Origin: Aestuariimicrobium soli
Lineage (GTDB): Bacteria; Actinomycetota; Actinomycetes; Propionibacteriales; Propionibacteriaceae
Direction: 5' to 3'
DNA length: 64,000 bases
Assembly: GCF_051192575.1 (NCBI RefSeq)
Contig: NZ_JBPJSQ010000003.1
Span: 1 to 64,000 of the forward strand
The notes below the pieces were generated by a model. The model had not been told where the DNA came from, searched no databases, and saw nothing but the letters and a program-made list of their open reading frames with translations. This document shows positions 1 through 8,046 of this stretch, piece after piece. The first letter of the stretch is position 1, and each line of letters starts with the position of its first letter. A program made the translations under genes and the position numbers.

Positions 1-2
1 TC

Positions 3-30
3 CTGGGTGGTCTCAATCGGTCAGTGCAAC
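3..30. repeat. left terminal inverted repeat of the IS30 element
   Basis: Imperfect inverted match to 1257-1284. The inner ten bases (21-30) are identical and the GGGTGG core (5-10) is also shared. The transposase stop codon lies inside this repeat. Confidence 0.65.
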
Positions 31-1236
31 GGTGAGTAGTTGTTGCAGTTTCTCACGTGGGGTGAGGGCGTTGAGAGTTTCGCGGGGTCGGTCGTTGAGG
101 AGGTTCTGGACGTGGAGGATCTCGGCGTCGGTGATCTGGGCGAAGTCGGTGGGTTTTGGCCAGAAGTCGCGGATCAGGCCGTTGGTGTTCTCGTTGCTGC
201 CTCGTTGCCACGGGCTGTGGGGGTCGCAGAAGTAGACCTGGGTGTGGGTGGCGAGGCTGAACGTGGGGTGCTCGGCCATCTCGGATCCTTGGTCCCAGGT
301 GAGTGACTTCATCTGCATCTGCGCTGGCAGGGTGGCGGCCATGGCGATCAACGCGTCGACAACGGTGGTGCTGTCGTGTTGGTCGGGCAGCCGATGGAGC
401 AGGACGAACCGTGAGGCGCGTTCGACCAAGGTGATGATGGCGGTCTGGTTGCGTGCTCCGAGGACCAAGTCACCCTCCCAGTGGCCCGGGATCGCTCGAT
501 CGGCTGCCTCGGCCGGTCGTGTGGAGATGTGATGACCCTGCAGCCATGGTCGTCCCGTCCGGGGCGGTAGCTTCGAGTGGGGGATGCGGTGGGTCCGTCC
601 GGATCGCAGTGCCTTGTCGATCCTCAGTTCCTCGCGCAGGGAACCCCTGCCCTGGACGTAGAGGGCCTGGTAGATCGTCTCGTGGCTCACGGAACCATCT
701 TTGCCATGCTGCGCCGCCAGACGGATCGACACCTGCCGGGGCGACCAGTGAGAGTTCAACCCCTCGACGACCCGTTGCCGCAGCACGGGATCGTCCAACC
801 TTGACCGTTTCGGACGTCCCCGACGGCCCGCGGCCGCGGTCTCGGCAGCCTCAGCCCGATACCCGGTCGGTGTCGAGTTGCGGGCGATCTCTCGGCTGAC
901 CGTCGACGCCGACACCCCCAGCTGGCCGGCGATGCGCCGTAACGACCACCGCTGGACCAACCCGACATGGATCAACGTCCGATCCGCCAACGACAACCGG
1001 GCCCCGTGTGACGGCGCCGGGTGCGGCAGCACCGGCCGTACAACCTCGACCTCAACAACCAGACCGCCATGACGACCACGCTTCAGATCCATGCCAGCAG
1101 CATGCAACCAACCAGCAGCCGTCCCCGCGCTCACACCCACCTGATCCGCGGCCCTCTGCGCCGAGTACCCCGACGCCGCCAACCACAGCACCCACTCCCG
1201 CATCCACCCCGGGTAACCCGGATTCCCACGACGCAT
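13..1236 (-). CDS. IS30-family transposase
   Basis: This is a DDE recombinase that cuts and joins the ends of its own element. The N-terminal part carries a helix-turn-helix (LRRIAGQLGVSASTVSREI), typical of IS30 transposases that bind the terminal repeats. The catalytic triad is visible: D in GHWEGDL (about residue 256), D in TWDQGSE (315) and E in RGSNENTNG (349), with the exact D-33-E spacing of the family. The ATG at 1236 is preferred because a perfect GGAGG lies six bases before it (1241-1247), and because upstream starts would run through the terminal repeat. That gives about 407 residues. No frameshift or internal stop is seen, so the copy looks intact. Confidence 0.9.
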   Translation of the reverse strand: MRRGNPGYPGWMREWVLWLAASGYSAQRAADQVGVSAGTAAGWLHAAGMDLKRGRHGGLVVEVEVVRPVLPHPAPSHGARLSLADRTLIHVGLVQRWSLRRIAGQLGVSASTVSREIARNSTPTGYRAEAAETAAAGRRGRPKRSRLDDPVLRQRVVEGLNSHWSPRQVSIRLAAQHGKDGSVSHETIYQALYVQGRGSLREELRIDKALRSGRTHRIPHSKLPPRTGRPWLQGHHISTRPAEAADRAIPGHWEGDLVLGARNQTAIITLVERASRFVLLHRLPDQHDSTTVVDALIAMAATLPAQMQMKSLTWDQGSEMAEHPTFSLATHTQVYFCDPHSPWQRGSNENTNGLIRDFWPKPTDFAQITDAEILHVQNLLNDRPRETLNALTPREKLQQLLTVALTD

Positions 1237-1256
1237 GCAACACCTCCGAACAACGT

Positions 1257-1284
1257 GTTGCACTGACACCCTGACTCCACCCTG
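1257..1284. repeat. right terminal inverted repeat of the IS30 element
   Basis: Partner of 3-30. The transposase start chosen at 1236 lies just inside this repeat, whereas a start at 1314 would lie outside the element. Confidence 0.65.
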
Positions 1285-1315
1285 AGGGCCGCATGTTTTG
1301 GTGAGAGTTTGCAAT

Positions 1316-1391
1316 CAGTCGGTGGAGAACGGGTCGCGGTCAGTCGGCGGAGAACGGGTCGCGGTCAGCCGGTGGAGAACGGGTCGGCGGT
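1316..1391. repeat. three tandem copies of a 25-bp unit
   Basis: Units at 1316-1340, 1341-1365 and 1366-1391 share the core GGAGAACGGGTCG. Units 1 and 2 differ by one base; unit 3 differs slightly and is one base longer. The array lies between the IS element and the DUF5997 gene, whose stop codon starts at its last base. No coding role is visible. Confidence 0.8.
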
Positions 1392-1744
1392 CACTTCTGG
1401 TTCTTGAGGCGGTTCTGCTCGGCGAGCACCGACTGTTGCACCTGGCGCTCCCGCACCAGCCACTGTGGGGGAGCCGCCAGCAGGGCACCGATCTCGTCCG
1501 CGGTGAGAGCCTCGGTGATGCCCGAACGCGCCAGCCCCGAGTTCGAGACCCCCAACTTTTGGGCCACGACGTCGCGCGGGAAGGGGCCGTTGCGGCGCAG
1601 GTCCGTCAGCCACTGCGGCGGGTTGGCCCGCAACTCGTCGACCTCGGCGCGGGTGATCGGGGTCGTCCGGAACTCCTCGGGGGTGGCGGGCAGGTAGATG
1701 CCCAGCTTGGCCGCCGCGGTCGCCGGCTTCATCGTCTGACTCAT
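1391..1744 (-). CDS. DUF5997 family protein
   Basis: A 117-residue soluble protein of the actinobacterial DUF5997 family. The opening MSQTMKPATAAAKLGIYLPA and the two repeated NPPQWL / APPQWL segments are what I recognise. Function is unknown. It is divergently transcribed from a LysR-type effector-domain gene 32 bp away, an arrangement I recall from other actinobacteria. A TAGGCT box seven bases before the ATG implies a leaderless transcript. No signal peptide or membrane segment is seen. Confidence 0.75.
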   Translation of the reverse strand: MSQTMKPATAAAKLGIYLPATPEEFRTTPITRAEVDELRANPPQWLTDLRRNGPFPRDVVAQKLGVSNSGLARSGITEALTADEIGALLAAPPQWLVRERQVQQSVLAEQNRLKNQK

Positions 1745-1751
1745 GCGGCGC

Positions 1752-1757
1752 AGCCTA
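1752..1757 (-). promoter_or_regulatory. -10 box of the DUF5997 gene, leaderless type
   Basis: TAGGCT on the minus strand, seven bases before the ATG at 1744. The transcript would begin at or next to the start codon. Confidence 0.6.
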
Positions 1758-1764
1758 GACCGAC

Positions 1765-1770
1765 TAGCCT
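1765..1770 (+). promoter_or_regulatory. -10 box of the LysR effector-domain gene, leaderless type
   Basis: TAGCCT six bases before the GTG at 1777. It lies only 7 bp from the opposing DUF5997 box, so the two promoters overlap back to back. Confidence 0.6.
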
Positions 1771-1776
1771 CGGCGT

Positions 1777-2490
1777 GTGACCTCCGAGCCCACCGCCAGC
1801 CCCCGCGGCCCCCTGCGGATCGGCTTCGTGCCCGGGGTGACGCTGACCAAGTGGCGACGCATCTGGGACGAGCGCTTCCGCACCCCGCTCGAGATCATCG
1901 ACCTCACCGAGCCCGACCAGCGCCGGGCCGTGGTGACCGGCGAGGTCGACCTGGCCTTCGTCCGGCTGCCGATCGACCGCGCGGGGCTGCACCTGATCCC
2001 CCTCTACGACGAGGACCCCGTGGTCTGGCTGAGCAAGGACCACCTGCTCGCCGAACTCCACGAACTGACCGCGGACGACCTCGCGGACGAGCGGGTGATC
2101 CACGACGCCGAACCCGCCTCGATCGAGCTGGCCACCTACTCGGCCGCCGTGCTGCGGGTGCCGCTCTCGGTCGCCCGCACCGGCAGCCGCAAAGACCTCG
2201 TGCACCGTCCGTTCGTCGGCGGCGAGCCCACCACCATCGGGTTGGCCTGGCTGACCAGCTCGGACGCCCCCCTCGTCGAGGAGTTCATCGGCGTGGTGCG
2301 GGGTCGCACGGCACAGAGTTCGCGCAGCCAGGCCGAACGGGAGTCTCGCCAGCCGGCGAAGGCGCCCGCCCAGACCCCGAAGCGCCCCGCGCACAAGGGC
2401 CAATCAGGGGCGAAGGGTCAGGCAAGCCCCAACGGTCAGGCAGGCAGGGGTCGGAACGTCAGACGAGGCGCAGGCCGACGCGGACGGTGA
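1777..2490 (+). CDS. LysR-type substrate-binding domain protein without a DNA-binding domain
   Basis: The 237-residue protein starts straight into the effector-binding fold of LysR regulators (LRIGFVPGVTLTKWRR, then DLAFVRLPID and PVVWLSKDH). It has no N-terminal helix-turn-helix. Such stand-alone domains are known in actinobacteria beside DUF5997, but their role is unclear. Residues after about 180 are a low-complexity tail rich in Gln, Lys, Arg and Gly, likely disordered. The 3' end overlaps the opposing glycosyltransferase gene by 32 bp. The GTG start is supported by a TAGCCT box six bases upstream. A DNA-contacting role is not supported by the sequence. Confidence 0.75.
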   Translation: MTSEPTASPRGPLRIGFVPGVTLTKWRRIWDERFRTPLEIIDLTEPDQRRAVVTGEVDLAFVRLPIDRAGLHLIPLYDEDPVVWLSKDHLLAELHELTADDLADERVIHDAEPASIELATYSAAVLRVPLSVARTGSRKDLVHRPFVGGEPTTIGLAWLTSSDAPLVEEFIGVVRGRTAQSSRSQAERESRQPAKAPAQTPKRPAHKGQSGAKGQASPNGQAGRGRNVRRGAGRRGR

Positions 2491-4507
2491 TCGCCTCGCG
2501 CTGTCCGCCGACGTGCACGATGTCGTCACCGTCAACGGTCAGTTGGGTGCGGTGCTGACCCAGGGCCCGCCGGACGACGTCGAGCTTGTCGGAGAGGTCG
2601 AGCCACTCCACACCCTCGCCGATCGACCCCTCTCCGAACCGCTCCGAGTGACCGGACTGGAAGACCTCGGCCAGCGGCAGCCCGAGCCGCTTGCAGGCCA
2701 GCTCCACCGCCTCGCGGGCGGTGACGTGGTCGGGGTGGCCGTAGCCGCCGAGTTCGTCGTAGGTGACCACCAGCTGCGGATCGACGCTCTCGAGCCAGGC
2801 GGCGATGTCGGCCGAGACCTCGTCCAACGCTGACAGGCTGAACGCGTGCGCGGGGGAGTCGAGGGCCGGCCCGGCCACTGACGGGGTCACCCAGCGCATG
2901 CCCGAATCGGAGTAGCGGCGCTCCTCGAGACCGGCCGCGCGGGCGGCGCCCTGGCCCAGGAACTCGGCGCGCTCCACCCCGAGCGTGGCCAGGGCTCGTC
3001 CGAGTTCGCGTTCCCGCTCGGTGTCGAGTGCCTCGGCGTGGTGCAGGGCGTCGGCGTCCGAGACGTCGAAGGTGCCCGGCACGATCTCGCCCTGCTCACC
3101 GCGGGTGGCGGTGAGCACGCGCACGTCGACACCCTGTTCGCGCAGGTGGGCGATCAGGGCGCCGGTGGCGATGGTTTCGTCGTCGGGGTGGGCATGGACG
3201 AAGGCCACGCGGCTGACGCCATGGAAGAAGGTCGAGGTCACGGGCACTCCATCGGGGGTGGGGGCGGCTTGGCTGCGTCGCTGCAGGTCACGGTAGAGCT
3301 CGACCAGGGCGGCGGCGGTGTGGTTCCAGTCGAACCGTCGGGCGTGGATGGGGGCGACGGCGCTCATGCGCTCGTGCAGCCCGGGGGTGGTGAGCACGTG
3401 TGTGATGGCCTTGCCCCAGTCGGCCGGGTCGCGCGAGTCCATCAGTTGGCCGGTCTCGCCGTGCACGACGGCCTCGCGCAGTCCACCCGCGGCGGCCGCG
3501 ATCACCGGAACCCCCGAGGCGGCGGCCTCGAGGGCGATCAGTCCGAAGGTCTCGGAGTGCGACGGCACCAGCATCAGCCGGGCGCCCCTGATCAGGGCGG
3601 CCAACTGGTCGCGGTCCTGGCCGCCGACGAATTCCACCTCGTCGGCCAGACCGAGGCGGTCGACGAGGGCGGCGAGGTCTCGTCCGTAGTCGGCGAAGTC
3701 GGCCGAGTAGTCACCGGCGATCACCAGCCGGGGGCGGATCCACTTCTCGACGTGGGCGAGGGCGCGCATCGCCAGATCGGGGCCCTTCAGGGGCTGCAGG
3801 CGGGCGGCGAAGATGGCGTACCCGTTGCCGCCGTCCGACTCCGCGTCGGCGGCGAGGCCGGGGAAGAACTGGTCGCGGTCGACGCCGGGGGCAATGATGT
3901 GCACCCGCTCGGCGCTGGCCCCGCAGCGCTGCACCACGGTGCCGGCCTCGGCGGCCGAGATGGCCACGACCGCGTCGGAGGTCTGCGCCGCGACCCGCTC
4001 ACCGGGCACCCGCGCGGGTGACTCCGGGGGCTCACCGGACGACAGCGGCGACCCCGGCAGGGCGGCCACCGAGTGGAAACTCTGCACGTGGGGCACGCGC
4101 CAGGCGCGGGCCACGTCGAGGGCGGCCACGCCCGACATCCAGTGGTGGGAGTGCACGATGTCGGGGGCCTCGAGGGTGCGCAGACCCTCGCGGAACTCGT
4201 CAATGTGGGCGTCGATGGCCGACTTCGCCAGCGGCGCCAGCGGACCCGCCGGAAGGGTGATCAGGGTGATGGTGCCGGTTCCCGTCGCCGACTCCGCGGA
4301 CGACTCCGAGGCCAGCTCTGAGGACGGCGTGACGTCTGAGGTGTCGGGGTCGTCCGGCGAGGTCTTGCGCGTCACCAGGGTGACGTCATGGTGCTGACGG
4401 GCCAGCGCGGTGGCGATGTTCCACTCGACCACGTTCATGCCGCCGGCGTCACCCGAACCGGGGATGGCCACCGGTGAGGTGTGCATCGAGACGAACAGAA
4501 TCTTCAC
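2459..4507 (-). CDS. MshA-like glycosyltransferase fused to MshB-like PIG-L deacetylase
   Basis: A 682-residue two-domain protein. Residues 1-410 are a GT-B glycosyltransferase of family GT4 that resembles MshA (UDP-GlcNAc:inositol-phosphate transferase, first step of mycothiol synthesis). Visible marks are HTSPVAIPGSGDAGGMNV (9-26), R236 and K241 in ARLQPLKG, and the donor-binding E-x7-E at E319/E327. Residues 430-682 are a PIG-L zinc deacetylase like MshB, with AHPDDE (439-444) and HPDH (591-594) for metal and catalysis. In the usual pathway these are separate enzymes acting two steps apart, with a phosphatase between. One chain carrying both would link them. The order follows the pathway, and the linker is short (about 411-430). 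The GTG start is backed by a TAGGCT box six bases upstream. Substrate identity is inferred. Confidence 0.85.
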   Translation of the reverse strand: MKILFVSMHTSPVAIPGSGDAGGMNVVEWNIATALARQHHDVTLVTRKTSPDDPDTSDVTPSSELASESSAESATGTGTITLITLPAGPLAPLAKSAIDAHIDEFREGLRTLEAPDIVHSHHWMSGVAALDVARAWRVPHVQSFHSVAALPGSPLSSGEPPESPARVPGERVAAQTSDAVVAISAAEAGTVVQRCGASAERVHIIAPGVDRDQFFPGLAADAESDGGNGYAIFAARLQPLKGPDLAMRALAHVEKWIRPRLVIAGDYSADFADYGRDLAALVDRLGLADEVEFVGGQDRDQLAALIRGARLMLVPSHSETFGLIALEAAASGVPVIAAAAGGLREAVVHGETGQLMDSRDPADWGKAITHVLTTPGLHERMSAVAPIHARRFDWNHTAAALVELYRDLQRRSQAAPTPDGVPVTSTFFHGVSRVAFVHAHPDDETIATGALIAHLREQGVDVRVLTATRGEQGEIVPGTFDVSDADALHHAEALDTERERELGRALATLGVERAEFLGQGAARAAGLEERRYSDSGMRWVTPSVAGPALDSPAHAFSLSALDEVSADIAAWLESVDPQLVVTYDELGGYGHPDHVTAREAVELACKRLGLPLAEVFQSGHSERFGEGSIGEGVEWLDLSDKLDVVRRALGQHRTQLTVDGDDIVHVGGQREAITVRVGLRLV

Positions 4508-4513
4508 CCGTCG

Positions 4514-4519
4514 AGCCTA
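4514..4519 (-). promoter_or_regulatory. -10 box of the MshA-MshB-like gene, overlapping the mtnN stop
   Basis: TAGGCT on the minus strand, six bases before the GTG at 4507. Its first three bases are the TAG stop codon of mtnN, so the fusion gene has its own leaderless promoter at the operon junction. Confidence 0.6.
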
Positions 4520-5275
4520 ACCAGCGGCGTCTGGGGTGTCAGGACTCGTCCGCCGAGGGCACAATGCGCTGACTAAGCCCTGCAGCACCCGCACCACGAC
4601 GTCGGCGGCTGCGGCACTCACCTTCTCGACCGTCGCCTCGTGATCGGCAGCGGCATCGACGCCGCACAGGTCGGAGATGCCGCGCACCGAGACGAAGCCG
4701 ACCCCGAACGTGTGCGCCACCTGGGCGATCGCCGTGGCCTCCATTTCGACGGCCACCGTGCCCGGGAAGTCGCGCTGCACCGCCTCGATCCGGTGGCCGG
4801 CGACGAACACGTCGGCCGAGGCGTGGGGTCCGACCACCACCCCGGGCATGTCGCCGACGGCGGCCAGCGCCGCCGGATCACTGGGGAAGAACGCGGGCAT
4901 GCCCGGCACCTGACCGAGCGCATACCCGAAGGCGACGGCGTCGGCCTGGTGGTAGCGGTGCTCGCTGCCGACGGCCACTTGCCCGATCTCGACGGCGCCC
5001 GCGAACCCTCCGGCCGACCCGACCGAGACCACCAGCGAGGTCTCGACCTGTTGCAGAGCCACTGTCGTCGCCACGGCGGCGTTCACCAGCCCGATGCCCG
5101 AGCGCACCAGCAGCACGTCGTGACCGGCCAGCGTCGCCGGCTGCAACCGGGCCCGACCCAGCTCGACGGCCTCGCCCGTCAGCGAGCCGCGGGCGACCAG
5201 CGGGGCGAACTCCGACTCCATGGCCGCCACGATGACGGCGCGCACGCTCGTCCGCTGCGACGACGCAGCACTCAC
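4517..5275 (-). CDS. mtnN: 5'-methylthioadenosine/S-adenosylhomocysteine nucleosidase
   Basis: Cleaves adenine from MTA and SAH; the SAH product, S-ribosylhomocysteine, is the substrate of LuxS encoded just upstream. Family marks are the N-terminal AAMESEF (acid for catalysis), VGSAGG, VEMEA (about 176-180, ribose binding) and RGISDLCG (198 onward, carrying the purine-contacting Asp). The GTG at 5275 is preferred because it overlaps the luxS TGA as GTGA; an ATG at 5293 would extend into luxS. That gives 252 residues, slightly longer than the enterobacterial enzyme because of a Pro-rich tail. It is cotranscribed with luxS. Confidence 0.9.
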   Translation of the reverse strand: MSAASSQRTSVRAVIVAAMESEFAPLVARGSLTGEAVELGRARLQPATLAGHDVLLVRSGIGLVNAAVATTVALQQVETSLVVSVGSAGGFAGAVEIGQVAVGSEHRYHQADAVAFGYALGQVPGMPAFFPSDPAALAAVGDMPGVVVGPHASADVFVAGHRIEAVQRDFPGTVAVEMEATAIAQVAHTFGVGFVSVRGISDLCGVDAAADHEATVEKVSAAAADVVVRVLQGLVSALCPRRTSPDTPDAAG

Positions 5276-5778
5276 GCCGTGACCTGCGACCACTCGGAAC
5301 GCCGGGCGAGGAAGGCGGCGGCCGCGGCCTGGGCGCCCTCAAGGGTGTGGGAGGCGGCCCAGCCGCACTGCACCTCGTTGGCGGCAGGCACCTCGGTGGC
5401 GGCCACCACGTCTGACAGCGCCGCCGCCAGGGTGTCGAGGAAGCCGTCGAAGCCACCGCGGTCGTCCTGGTTGACGACCAGCACGTAGAACCCGGTCTGG
5501 CAGCCCATCGGCGAGACGTCGATCACGTTGTCGACATGGTCGCGGATCTTCTCGGCCAGCGTGTGCTCCAACGAGTGCACCGTCGGCATCTCGAGGTGCT
5601 CGCGGTTGGGTTGGGTGAAGCGCACGTCGTACTTCGTGAGCACGTCACCGCCGGGCAGGGGCTTGGTGTCCGCCACCCGCACGTACGGGGCGGCGACGGT
5701 GCGGTGGTCGAGGTTGAAGCTCTCGACGTTCATGCGTGCGGTCGCGGGCTGCTGCCCGGGATTCTGGGGTTCCGACAT
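5272..5778 (-). CDS. luxS: S-ribosylhomocysteine lyase
   Basis: Splits S-ribosylhomocysteine into homocysteine and DPD, the precursor of autoinducer-2. The 168-residue length matches the family. Metal ligands are visible as HSLEH (H68, H72) and C138 in NEVQCGW; MGCQTGF carries the catalytic Cys (C93). Coupling with mtnN in a GTGA overlap makes a complete two-step SAH recycling unit. Whether AI-2 is used as a signal cannot be told from sequence. The start is supported by a TAGGCT box six bases before the ATG. Confidence 0.95.
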   Translation of the reverse strand: MSEPQNPGQQPATARMNVESFNLDHRTVAAPYVRVADTKPLPGGDVLTKYDVRFTQPNREHLEMPTVHSLEHTLAEKIRDHVDNVIDVSPMGCQTGFYVLVVNQDDRGGFDGFLDTLAAALSDVVAATEVPAANEVQCGWAASHTLEGAQAAAAAFLARRSEWSQVTA

Positions 5779-5784
5779 GGCCCC

Positions 5785-5790
5785 AGCCTA
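5785..5790 (-). promoter_or_regulatory. -10 box of luxS, overlapping the pfk stop
   Basis: TAGGCT on the minus strand six bases before the luxS ATG. Its TAG is also the stop codon of the phosphofructokinase gene. The box is half of a perfect 10-bp palindrome, AGCCTAGGCT (5785-5794). luxS-mtnN can therefore be transcribed apart from pfk. Confidence 0.55.
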
Positions 5791-8034
5791 GGCTCCCGGC
5801 CCGTGGGCGGTCGCCTCCACGATCGGACGAAGCTCCAGCCACCACTGGTCGACGGGGCGACGGGTCTTCATGTCCATCACCTCGTGGAAGTGGGCGAGGT
5901 TGCCGGTCTCGATGCCCGCGCCGGTGAGGCCCACGTACAGGCCGTCGTGCTTGCCGGTCTCGAACTGACCCCGAATGACCGTGATCGCCCGGCTGACCAG
6001 GCGCACCGCCAGCAGCCGGTCGAACGGGGTCGGGTTGCCACCCTGCTGCAGGTGCCCGAGCACGGCCTGGCGCACGTCGAACAGCTCACCGCCGCCCTCC
6101 TCGAACAATCGGGTGAGGAAGTCGGTGGTGTAGTGGTCGTTCGCCCCCTCAGACCTGACCGCCAGGAACAGGCGTCGTCCGGTCGAGAAGGAGTCCTTCA
6201 TCCATTCCAGGTCTCTCACCAGCATCTCGAGGGTGACGCCCTCCTCGTGCAGGTAGATGCGCTCGGCACCGCCCGCCAGTCCCCCGACGGCCGCCAGGTA
6301 GCCACACTGTCGTCCCATGGCCTCGACGACGAAACAGCGCTTGGTCGCGGTGCCCGACTGCTTGATGCGGTCGATCGACTCGGTGATCGCGTTCAGCGCG
6401 GTGTCGGCGCCGATGGCCAGCTCCGAGCCGGGCAGGTTGTTGTCGATGCTGGCCGGCACGCACACGATCGGAATGTTGAAGGCGGGGTAGCGGTCGCGCT
6501 CGTGGTTGAGCAGCCAGGCCCCCTCGTAGGCGTTGAAGCCGCCGACCACCAGCAGAGCCGAGATCTGGTGTTCCTCGATGGCGCGCGAGATCGAGTACAG
6601 GTGCTCGATCTCGGGCACGTCGCGCTTGGTGCCGAGATTGGCGCCGCCCTCGCCCATCCAGCCCTCGACGTCACCCCAGCCGAGTTCGGTGAGGTCGCCG
6701 TCGCGCAGCCCGTCGAACCCGTTGCGCACGCCCATCACCCGGAACCCGCGACTCAGCCCGAGCCGGACGGCCGCCTCGGCCGTGGTGTTCATGCCCGGCG
6801 CCAGACCCCCCGCGTGCAGCACCGCGATGCGCGGCCTGGTCGGTGACGACCACTCGACGCGCTCGGGATGGTTGAGTTCGTCGAAGATGTCGGCCATCTC
6901 GTGGAACGATCCGCCGCGCAGTGCCATCGCCTGGTCGAAGTCCTTGGCCGCGATGTGTTGGGGCACCTCGCGGGTGGTGCGCACCGCCTCGACCAGGTCG
7001 ACCGGGGTCACCCGGTTGCCACGAATGCCGAGCACCGACCCGGGGTCGCCGGCTTGGGCGGCCAACACCTGGTGCACGGCCTTGTACCCCAGCCAGGTCG
7101 ACGCCCACCGGTCGTAGGCACTCGGACGACCGCCCCGTTGCACATGGCCCAGGATCGTGACGCGGGCCTCCTCGTTCAACTTGTCCTTGATGACGTCGGC
7201 CACCCGCTGGGCGGTGATCGGGGTGCCGTCGCGGCCTTGGGCACCCTCGGCGACGATCACCATCGACTCGCGGCGACCCTGCTCGCGGCCTCGCTTGAGG
7301 GCGGTCGCCAGGCGATCCTCCCAGCCGTCGGCCGGTGGGTTCTCGGGGACGAAGACCCAGTCGCAGCCGCCGGCGATGGCCGCCATCAGGGCGAGGTAGC
7401 CGCAGTGTCGTCCCATCACCTCGACGACGAACCGACGCTGGTGGCTGGCCGAGGTCGACGACAGCGCGTCGAGCGCCTCGATGATGCGGTGCAGGGCGGA
7501 ATCGGCGCCGATGGTCATGTCGGTGCCGACCAGGTCGTTGTCGATGGAGCCGACCAGCCCGGCGATCATCAGCGCGGGGTGGGCGTCGGCCTCGGTCTGG
7601 GTGATGCGCCCCTCGGTGACCAGTTCGGTGAGCAGGTCGGGCCATTCGCGGGCGAACAGGTCGGCACCCGACAGTGACCCGTCGCCGCCGATCACCACCA
7701 GCCGATCGATGCCGCGGTCAACCAGGTTGGCGGCGGCCTGCTTGCGGCCCCAGCGCTCCTTGAAGTCCAGGCTGCGGTAGGTGCCGATCACGGTGCCGCC
7801 CTTGTGCAGGATCGAGCCGACGTCGTCCCAGTCGAAGCGCTTGATGCCGTCGCCGCCCTCGATCATGCCCTGGTAGCCCTCGTAGATCGCGAACACCTCG
7901 GCGCCCAACGACAAGGCGGTGCGGACGACGGCCCGGACCGCTGCGTTCATGCCCTGGGCGTCGCCGCCGGAGGTGAGAATGCCGAGGCGGGGCACGCGGG
8001 TGGCCGATGGGGTCGGGGCTGGGGTCGCAGACAC
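5788..8034 (-). CDS. two-lobed eukaryote-type 6-phosphofructokinase
   Basis: Phosphorylates fructose 6-phosphate, the committing step of glycolysis. About 748 residues form two tandem PFK lobes, as in animal and fungal enzymes; usual bacterial PFKs are one lobe of about 320. The N-lobe keeps the active site: ILTSGGDAQGMN, VIGGDGS (Gly after Asp, the ATP-type signature), SIDND with the catalytic Asp (about 165) and MGRHCGYLA. The C-lobe (from about residue 400) has GGFNAY in place of the GGDGS nucleotide site and SIDNNLPGSE with GADTAL, very like the eukaryotic allosteric lobe. I infer allosteric control. The GTG at 8034 is preferred: it lies six bases after a GAGACT box, and the sequence upstream to an ATG at 8118 looks unrelated. 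No ribosome site is seen. Confidence 0.85.
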   Translation of the reverse strand: MSATPAPTPSATRVPRLGILTSGGDAQGMNAAVRAVVRTALSLGAEVFAIYEGYQGMIEGGDGIKRFDWDDVGSILHKGGTVIGTYRSLDFKERWGRKQAAANLVDRGIDRLVVIGGDGSLSGADLFAREWPDLLTELVTEGRITQTEADAHPALMIAGLVGSIDNDLVGTDMTIGADSALHRIIEALDALSSTSASHQRRFVVEVMGRHCGYLALMAAIAGGCDWVFVPENPPADGWEDRLATALKRGREQGRRESMVIVAEGAQGRDGTPITAQRVADVIKDKLNEEARVTILGHVQRGGRPSAYDRWASTWLGYKAVHQVLAAQAGDPGSVLGIRGNRVTPVDLVEAVRTTREVPQHIAAKDFDQAMALRGGSFHEMADIFDELNHPERVEWSSPTRPRIAVLHAGGLAPGMNTTAEAAVRLGLSRGFRVMGVRNGFDGLRDGDLTELGWGDVEGWMGEGGANLGTKRDVPEIEHLYSISRAIEEHQISALLVVGGFNAYEGAWLLNHERDRYPAFNIPIVCVPASIDNNLPGSELAIGADTALNAITESIDRIKQSGTATKRCFVVEAMGRQCGYLAAVGGLAGGAERIYLHEEGVTLEMLVRDLEWMKDSFSTGRRLFLAVRSEGANDHYTTDFLTRLFEEGGGELFDVRQAVLGHLQQGGNPTPFDRLLAVRLVSRAITVIRGQFETGKHDGLYVGLTGAGIETGNLAHFHEVMDMKTRRPVDQWWLELRPIVEATAHGPGA

Positions 8035-8040
8035 CCGTCC

Positions 8041-8046
8041 AGTCTC
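8041..8046 (-). promoter_or_regulatory. possible -10 box of pfk
   Basis: GAGACT on the minus strand, six bases before the GTG at 8034. It lacks the first T of TAnnnT, so it is weaker than the other leaderless boxes. The adjoining 8047-8232 region holds no gene I can support. Confidence 0.35.

Larger units (their letters stand above)
3..1284 (-). mobile_element. IS30-family insertion sequence
   Basis: A single transposase gene on the minus strand is bounded by imperfect inverted ends. The left end (3-30) and the reverse complement of the right end (1257-1284) agree at about 21 of 28 positions, including an identical inner 10-mer, TCAGTGCAAC. IS30 elements usually have one DDE transposase of 300-400 codons and imperfect terminal repeats of 20-30 bp, which fits. 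The outermost left bases and any target duplication cannot be seen because the window begins there. I found no copy of the TCGTCCG motif, so common in the rest of the window, inside the element; this agrees with foreign origin. Confidence 0.8.

Noticed and set aside
1316..1391. CRISPR-like array
   Set aside because: The three units are directly adjacent with no spacers and no cas genes are present.
5272..5778. Quorum-sensing system built on luxS
   Set aside because: Only luxS and mtnN are present; no receptor or transport genes accompany them, so metabolic recycling is the simpler reading.
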